Made by a program: the position numbers and the translations under genes. DNA of 64,000 nt from RDXT01 sp033765305 (GTDB lineage Bacteria; Bacteroidota; Bacteroidia; J057): the NCBI GenBank assembly GCA_033765305.1, contig JANRID010000040.1, positions 204,231 through 268,230 on the forward strand, given 5' to 3'. A model generated the notes under the pieces. That model was not told the DNA's origin. It saw only the letters and a list, made by a program, of their open reading frames with translations, and did no database searches. This document shows positions 59,436-64,000 of the stretch, piece after piece; position 1 is the stretch's first letter; the number at the start of each line of letters is the position of its first letter.

Positions 59436-60548
59436 ATGTATCTTCGCGGCAACGAATGGGAATATCTGAAGGCATGCCTCGATTCGGGCTGGATTTCGTC
59501 TGCCGGCGCCTTCACCGCGCAGTTTGAGCAGGCGGTTGCGGCCTACACCGGCGCGTCCTGTGCGGTCGCGGTGTCGAGCGGCACGGCGGCGCTGCACCTG
59601 GGCCTGCTGTCGCTGGGCGCAGGGCCGGGCGATTATGTGATTACGAGCAACCTGACCTACGTGGCCACGGCGAATGCCATCCGCTACACCGGGGCCGAGC
59701 CCATTTTCGTCGACATCGACGCGGCGGCCTGGCAGATGGATCTGGCGCTGCTGGAGGAATTCCTGCATACCCGCACCGAGCTGCGCGATACCGGCTGCCA
59801 CCTGCGCAGCGACGGGCGGCGCATCGCCTGCCTGCTGCCGGTGCATGCGCTGGGCTGGACCGGCGATCTGGAGGTGCTGATGCGGATTGCGGCTGCATAC
59901 CGCCTGCCGGTGCTCGAAGATGCCGCGGATGCGATGGGCGCCCGGTTTGCGGGGCGGCATGTGGGCACCTTCGGGCAGGCGGGCTGCCTGAGCTTCAACG
60001 GCAACAAGATCATCACCGCCGCCGCCGGCGGTATGGTGCTCACCTCCGACCCGGAGCTGGCGCGCCGGGCGCACCACCTGTCTGTGCAGGCCAAGGCTGC
60101 GCCGGAGGACTATTTCCACGACGATACCGGCTACAACTACCGGATGCCTGCGCTGCTGGCAGCCCTGGGCATGGCGCAGCTGGAGCAGTTGGACAGCATC
60201 CTGGCGCTCAAGCGTGCGCTTGCCGCCCGCTACGCAGCGGAGCTGGGCCCGCTGGAGGCGCAGTTTCCGGACATCCCGCCGGCCTGCGCGTCCAATCATT
60301 GGCTGGTCACCGTCATGAGCCCGCAGCGCGACCGCCTGCTCAAAACCCTGCAGGCTGCCGGGCAGGCCGCCAGGCCGGTGTGGTGGCCCCTCAACCGGCT
60401 GCCGATGTTCCAGGACGCGCCCTACATCAGCCGCCAGGACCAGGCGTATGCCGTGCACCGCCAGGCCCTGAGCCTTCCGAGCGATCCGGATCTGAGCGAA
60501 GCAGACTTTCAGGCGGTAATCCGCGCATTTCAGGCAGCGAAAGCGTGA
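59436..60548 (+). CDS. LegC-like DegT/DnrJ/EryC1/StrS aminotransferase
   Basis: 370 residues. PLP-dependent sugar aminotransferase: MYLRGNEWEYLKACLDSGWISSAG is typical of the LegC/PseC branch, AVSSGTAALHLGLLSLG binds the cofactor phosphate, DLEVLMRIAAAYRLPVLEDAADAMG holds the Asp near the pyridine ring, and SFNGNKIITAAAGG has the Schiff-base Lys191. It adds an amino group to a 4-keto or 3-keto nucleotide sugar. With the following acyltransferase gene it should make an N-acylated amino sugar for surface glycans. ATG at 59436; the frame is open far upstream but only as a shadow of the NagZ-like gene. Confidence 0.88.
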   Translation: MYLRGNEWEYLKACLDSGWISSAGAFTAQFEQAVAAYTGASCAVAVSSGTAALHLGLLSLGAGPGDYVITSNLTYVATANAIRYTGAEPIFVDIDAAAWQMDLALLEEFLHTRTELRDTGCHLRSDGRRIACLLPVHALGWTGDLEVLMRIAAAYRLPVLEDAADAMGARFAGRHVGTFGQAGCLSFNGNKIITAAAGGMVLTSDPELARRAHHLSVQAKAAPEDYFHDDTGYNYRMPALLAALGMAQLEQLDSILALKRALAARYAAELGPLEAQFPDIPPACASNHWLVTVMSPQRDRLLKTLQAAGQAARPVWWPLNRLPMFQDAPYISRQDQAYAVHRQALSLPSDPDLSEADFQAVIRAFQAAKA

Positions 60549-60644
60549 GAAATATTACGCGCCCGCAGGTACTTCGGACACTTGCAGTATTTTTAGCGGC
60601 GGCGCAATCCCGGTTGCGGCCGCTATCACCTCTAATTGCCCGAC

Positions 60645-61220
60645 ATGGCTGATTACTTCGTACATCCTACCGCCCTGGTCGACGAACCGGTTCAGATCGG
60701 TGCGGGAACCAAAATCTGGCACTTCTGCCACATCATGGCCCGCAGCGAAATCGGCGAGGCCTGCAGCCTGGGGCAGAATGTATTCGTAGCCTCCGGCGTG
60801 CGCCTGGGCCGCAACGTCAAGATCCAGAACAATGTGTCCCTGTATGAGGGGGTCATCTGCGAAGATGACGTGTTTCTGGGGCCGTCGATGGTGTTCACCA
60901 ATATCCGCAACCCCCGCAGCGGCGTGGTCCGCAAGGGCCAGTACACCGAGACCTACCTGGAGCAGGGCGCTACCATCGGCGCCAATGCGACCATTGTCTG
61001 CGGTATCCGGCTGGGCCGCTACTGCTTCATCGGGGCGGGCGCCGTCATTACGAAAGATGTGCCGGCCTACGCGCTGATGGTCGGCAACCCGGCCCGGCAG
61101 CTCGGCTGGATGAGCGAATACGGCCACCGGCTGCAGTTCGACGAAGGCGGGCTGGCCGTATGCCCGGAAAGCGGACAGCAGTACCAGCGCACCGAAAGCG
61201 GCGTTATCCGCCTCGCCTGA
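60645..61220 (+). CDS. Left-handed beta-helix sugar N-acyltransferase
   Basis: 191 residues of hexapeptide repeats (IGAGTKIWHFCHIMARSEIG; LGRNVKIQNNVSLYEG; IGANATIVCGIRLGRYCFIG), the WbpD/WlbB-like acetyltransferases acting on UDP-3-amino sugars. The segment HIMARSEIGEACSLGQNVFV and the C-terminal cap VPAYALMVGNPARQLGWMS are typical. Start ATG at 60645; an in-frame TTG three codons earlier is unlikely. 96 bp after the aminotransferase gene on the same strand. Confidence 0.9.
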   Translation: MADYFVHPTALVDEPVQIGAGTKIWHFCHIMARSEIGEACSLGQNVFVASGVRLGRNVKIQNNVSLYEGVICEDDVFLGPSMVFTNIRNPRSGVVRKGQYTETYLEQGATIGANATIVCGIRLGRYCFIGAGAVITKDVPAYALMVGNPARQLGWMSEYGHRLQFDEGGLAVCPESGQQYQRTESGVIRLA

Positions 61221-61233
61221 GCAGAATTCAGGG

Positions 61234-61266
61234 GTCCGGGCTTTGCTTCAAAAGCCCGGACTTCCT
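61234..61266 (+). terminator. Hairpin after the acyltransferase gene, probable terminator
   Basis: 11-bp stem (gtccgggcttt 61234-61244 with its complement 61251-61261) and 6-base loop, 13 bp past the stop at 61220. Followed by TTCC, a weak U-run. Confidence 0.5.
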
Positions 61267-61286
61267 TACATGAACGGGCGCAGGCC

Positions 61287-61322
61287 TTGCAGGCACGCAA
61301 AAACCGAGTAAGTTTGTTACTC
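61287..61322 (+). promoter_or_regulatory. Promoter with overlapping inverted repeat, upstream of the winged-helix gene
   Basis: TTG (61287-61289), 19 bases, then TAAGTTTG (61309-61316): a near-ideal Bacteroidota promoter. The inverted repeat GAGTAA-gtttg-TTACTC (61306-61322) covers the -7 box. The ATG of a DNA-binding protein follows at 61334. A site over its own promoter suggests self-repression. Confidence 0.55.
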
Positions 61323-61333
61323 ATTTCGCCTGC

Positions 61334-61867
61334 ATGATCGAGACGCTGATTTCGTCCAAAACCCGGATCAAGCTGCTGATCAAGTTTTTCCTCAACAGCA
61401 GCACCACGGCCTACCTGCGGAATCTGGAGCAGGAGTTCGGGGAATCGACCAATGCGATCCGGGTAGAACTGAACCGGCTGGAGGGGGCAGGCATGCTGAG
61501 TTCGTTTCAGCAGGGCAATAAAAAAATGTTCCGGGTCAACCCGGCGCATCCGCTCTTTCAGGAAATCCAGAGCATTGTCCGGAAGTATGTGGGGCTGGAC
61601 CAGATCGTCAGCGGCATTGTCGAGCGGCTGGGCGCCGTGGAGCGCGTGTACCTGACAGGGGCCTTCGCGCAGGGGCTGGACAGCGGGCAGATCGAACTGA
61701 TCCTCATCGGGCAGGTGGACCAGGCCTATCTGGATCAGCTGGTCGAAAAGGCGCAGGCGATGGTCCGGCGGCGGATCAGCTACGAAGTGTACACGCCGGA
61801 GCGCTTTGGAGCCCGGATCAGCGGGCCCGGCCAGCCGGAGCCGCTGCTGCTCTGGCAGCGCGATTGA
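61334..61867 (+). CDS. Winged-helix regulator with nucleotidyltransferase-like C-terminal domain
   Basis: 177 residues. About 1-80 form a winged helix (IKLLIKFFLNSSTTAYLRNLEQEF; ESTNAIRVELNRLEGAGMLS) like ArsR-family regulators; about 95-170 resemble a nucleotidyltransferase fold (VERVYLTGAFAQGLDSGQIEL ILI-type sequence) in which the catalytic GS and DxD have been replaced. This architecture is common in Bacteroidota next to surface-polysaccharide genes. It lies between the amino-sugar genes and a large secreted protein and may control either. The promoter carries an inverted repeat. Confidence 0.82.
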   Translation: MIETLISSKTRIKLLIKFFLNSSTTAYLRNLEQEFGESTNAIRVELNRLEGAGMLSSFQQGNKKMFRVNPAHPLFQEIQSIVRKYVGLDQIVSGIVERLGAVERVYLTGAFAQGLDSGQIELILIGQVDQAYLDQLVEKAQAMVRRRISYEVYTPERFGARISGPGQPEPLLLWQRD

Positions 61868-61902
61868 ACCAAACTGTATTTCCAAGCAACACCAGAACTC
61901 AT

Positions 61903-64000
61903 ATGCAATCGGGGCAGATTATTCGGATCGGAACAAGCTGGCTGCTGGCATGGATCGGGGCTGTTTCCATCGCCCTGGCGCAGCCGGCGGTATCGCTGGG
62001 GCCCGACCAGACGGCCTGCGGCAGCGCAGTGCTCAATGCGGGGAACCCCGGCGCTTCCTACCTGTGGAACACGGGCGATACGACCCAGACCCTCACCGTC
62101 ACGGCTTCCGGCCAGTACAGCGTAGCGGTCACCGATCTGAATGGCACCGGAAGGGATACTGTGGTGGTGACCGTGCTGCCGGTTCCTTCGCTGCAGGCGG
62201 CCGATGCCACCGTGTGCGGCGCGCAGAGCCTCGCGCTTTCGGCCCAGCACAGCGGAAATATGCTGGTCTGGTACGGCAACAGCGCCCTTACCCAGTTCCT
62301 CGGCACCGGCTCCCCGTCCGTGCAGCCTTCCGCCAGCACCGACTACTACGCGCAGAGCTATACAACGAGCTTCGCCGGCACCGCCGGCATTCCCAACAAC
62401 ACCGTTTACATTTCCGGCGGCTTCGCGACCATCCAGACCGGCTATGTCTTCGACGCCCTGTCCACCCTGATCATCGATTCGGTAGCGGTGTACGTCAACG
62501 TCCCCAACGTCACCCTGCGCGTGGATCTGTGGGGCAGCACGAATCTGCTCATCGACCGGCGCATCGTGACGGTGCCGGCCACAGGCAAGCAGTTCATCGA
62601 CCTGGCCTTTTTCGTCCCCCAGGGCAATAACTACAAGCTGATGCTGACGCAGATCACAGGCGGCACCATCTTCCGCAACGGCAATACGCCGTATCCGTAT
62701 CCCTTCACCTTGCCGGGCGTGGTCAGCATCAAGCGCCACACAACGACCGGCAACGACAACGTCACCACCTTTTCTTCGGTCTTCTACGACTGGCACCTGA
62801 GCCGGATCGCCTGCGCCTCGGCGGTGGATACGGCTTCGGTCAGCGTGACGGCGATCCCTGCCCTCGTCATGCCGAACGATACCATCATCTGCGACGGCAG
62901 CTCCTTCAGCATTCAGCCGCAGAATACTGCCGGCGCGGTCAACCTCTGGGAAACCGGCGATACGACGCTGGCGCTGACGGTGACATCCTCGGGCACCTAC
63001 AGCCTGCAAAGCTACCTGGCGCCCCAGTGCGCCATCACGGACTCCATCCGGGTGGATTTCGAGAGCACGCCCGTCTTCAGCCAGATGTCCGATACGGTGC
63101 TCTGCGGCCCGCAGGCGCTGACGCTTACGGCGCAGCACAGCGGCTCCGTGCTGGCCTGGTACCGGAATGCAGCCGCGACGCAGCTCATCGGGTCGGGGGC
63201 GCCCACGGTGCAGATCGGCGGCGATACCGCCTTCTACGTGCGGAGCTTCGCGGCGCAGCCGGCCGGCGCGGCAGGCATTCTCAATGACCAGCAGTACGTT
63301 ACGGGCGGCTTCACGACGATCCAGACAGGCTACGTCTTCGACGCGGTCAGCTCGCTGGTGCTGGATTCGGTGGCGGTGTATGTGAATGCGGCCAATACGA
63401 CGCTCCGCATCGACCTGTGGGGCAGCACGAATGCGCTCATCGAGCGGCGGATCGTGACGGTTCCGGGCACGGGCAAGCGCTTTGTGAAGCTGGGCTTCTA
63501 TGTGCCGCAGGGCAACGACTACAAGCTGATGCTGACGCAGATCACGGGCGGGAGCATCTTCCGCAACGGCAGCGCAGCGTATCCGTACCCCTTCACGCTG
63601 CCGGGTGTCCTGCGGATCAAGCGCCATACGACCGACGGCAGCAATACGATTACAGCCTTCTCCTCCGTCTTCTACGACTGGCGGGTGAGCCGCACGGCCT
63701 GCGCTTCGGCGGTGGACACGCTGAGCGTGGATATTGTGCCGGTGCCTTCGCTGGTCATGCCGAACGATACGATTCTCTGCGACGCAGCGTCCTTTACGAT
63801 CCAGCCGCAGAATACTGCCGGCGCGGTCAACCTCTGGGAAACCGGCGACACGACGCTGGCGCTGACGGTGACGGTGCCAGGCACCTACAGCCTCCAGAGC
63901 TACCTGGCGCCCCAGTGCGCCATCACAGACTCCATCCGGGTGGATTTCGAGAGCACGCCCATCTTCAGCCAGCTGCCGGACACGGTGCTCTGCGGCCCGC
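61903..64000 (+). CDS. Large repetitive secreted surface protein, N-terminal part (runs off window)
   Basis: The frame opens ATG at 61903 with a signal peptide (IIRIGTSWLLAWIGAVSIALA) and continues to the right edge (over 690 residues). It consists of Ig-like modules (LGPDQTACGSAVLNAG; YLWNTGDTTQTLTVTASGQY) and a larger beta-sandwich module (VAVYVNVPNVTLRVDLWGST; YKLMLTQITGG) repeated with a period of 888 bp (296 residues). Such proteins in Bacteroidota usually end with a type IX sorting domain, which is beyond the window. Likely a cell-surface adhesin or matrix protein; no enzyme motif is seen. Confidence 0.82.
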   Translation, partial: MQSGQIIRIGTSWLLAWIGAVSIALAQPAVSLGPDQTACGSAVLNAGNPGASYLWNTGDTTQTLTVTASGQYSVAVTDLNGTGRDTVVVTVLPVPSLQAADATVCGAQSLALSAQHSGNMLVWYGNSALTQFLGTGSPSVQPSASTDYYAQSYTTSFAGTAGIPNNTVYISGGFATIQTGYVFDALSTLIIDSVAVYVNVPNVTLRVDLWGSTNLLIDRRIVTVPATGKQFIDLAFFVPQGNNYKLMLTQITGGTIFRNGNTPYPYPFTLPGVVSIKRHTTTGNDNVTTFSSVFYDWHLSRIACASAVDTASVSVTAIPALVMPNDTIICDGSSFSIQPQNTAGAVNLWETGDTTLALTVTSSGTYSLQSYLAPQCAITDSIRVDFESTPVFSQMSDTVLCGPQALTLTAQHSGSVLAWYRNAAATQLIGSGAPTVQIGGDTAFYVRSFAAQPAGAAGILNDQQYVTGGFTTIQTGYVFDAVSSLVLDSVAVYVNAANTTLRIDLWGSTNALIERRIVTVPGTGKRFVKLGFYVPQGNDYKLMLTQITGGSIFRNGSAAYPYPFTLPGVLRIKRHTTDGSNTITAFSSVFYDWRVSRTACASAVDTLSVDIVPVPSLVMPNDTILCDAASFTIQPQNTAGAVNLWETGDTTLALTVTVPGTYSLQSYLAPQCAITDSIRVDFESTPIFSQLPDTVLCGP
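62203..64000 (+). repeat. 888-bp internal tandem repeat in the surface protein gene
   Basis: The word CAGCACAGCGG recurs at 62245 and 63133, and ATGCCGAACGATAC at 62869 and 63757, both exactly 888 bp apart. Two copies are visible, the second cut by the window edge. Stretches around 62920-62990 and 63808-63880 are almost identical at the base level, showing recent duplication or gene conversion. Confidence 0.88.

Overview
The window reads as a chromosomal segment of a GC-rich member of the Bacteroidota, plausibly near the Saprospiria (the rank is inference). The evidence is a type B sorted surface protein ending in a gliding-motility-type C-terminal domain, LytS/LytT-type and hybrid kinase signalling, an OMP_b-brl_3-type outer-membrane barrel, many secreted TPR proteins and lipoproteins, and several upstream boxes of the form TAnnTTTG with a TTG about 19-22 bases further upstream. 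No rRNA, tRNA, CRISPR array or transposase was seen.

Layout. 1-9.7 kb (mostly minus strand): split NAD(P) transhydrogenase operon (pntA1-pntA2-pntB), acyl-CoA dehydrogenase, apt, a Bax-inhibitor-1 family membrane protein, two paralogous secreted TPR proteins, a long-form isocitrate dehydrogenase and a probable small outer-membrane barrel. 9.7-19.9 kb: a carbohydrate cluster with a GH113-like lipoprotein, a GH43 enzyme, a GH2/GH5-like lipoprotein, and a 1241-residue protein joining a membrane GT2 synthase to two glycoside-hydrolase-like domains. 20-28.5 kb: fused alpha/beta ketoacid dehydrogenase E1, three secreted proteins (one with many TPRs) and a DUF58 protein. 28.6-41.5 kb: TrmH-type methyltransferase, a lone minimal nucleotidyltransferase, ribE, a large type B sorted protein, a PLP decarboxylase, mtnA, an H-NOX/hybrid kinase pair, a poly-Asp lipoprotein, a small gene coupled to an HNH gene broken by a stop codon, and an alkaline-phosphatase-superfamily protein. 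41.5-50.1 kb: an AAA ATPase with a DUF4435/TOPRIM-like tail (PARIS/OLD-like), a GMC oxidoreductase with its small subunit, and a LytT/LytS pair divergent from an outer-membrane barrel gene.

50.1-55.3 kb is an accessory island and the most interesting part. Two translationally coupled genes encode a SIR2-like protein with a C-terminal effector-associated (EAD11-like) domain and an nSTAND1-type P-loop NTPase with a coiled coil, a membrane segment and a C-terminal formylglycine-generating-enzyme (FGE) fold. The last about 30 codons of the NTPase resemble the variable region of a diversity-generating retroelement target. The pair is bracketed by near-identical direct repeats of about 160 bp, has a heptanucleotide array just upstream, and is followed by a 41-bp tandem repeat carrying a perfect 16-bp palindrome. 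It looks like an NTP-dependent conflict (anti-phage) system at a recombining site.

55.3-64 kb: flavin reductase-like protein, an AmpG-like/NagZ-like muropeptide recycling pair, a LegC-like aminotransferase and a left-handed beta-helix acyltransferase (surface sugar synthesis), a winged-helix regulator with a possible operator over its own promoter, and the start of a large repetitive secreted protein with an exact 888-bp internal period. Start codons were chosen from codon identity, signal peptides and family start positions; several genes start with GTG, or have a long open frame whose first in-frame start was rejected.
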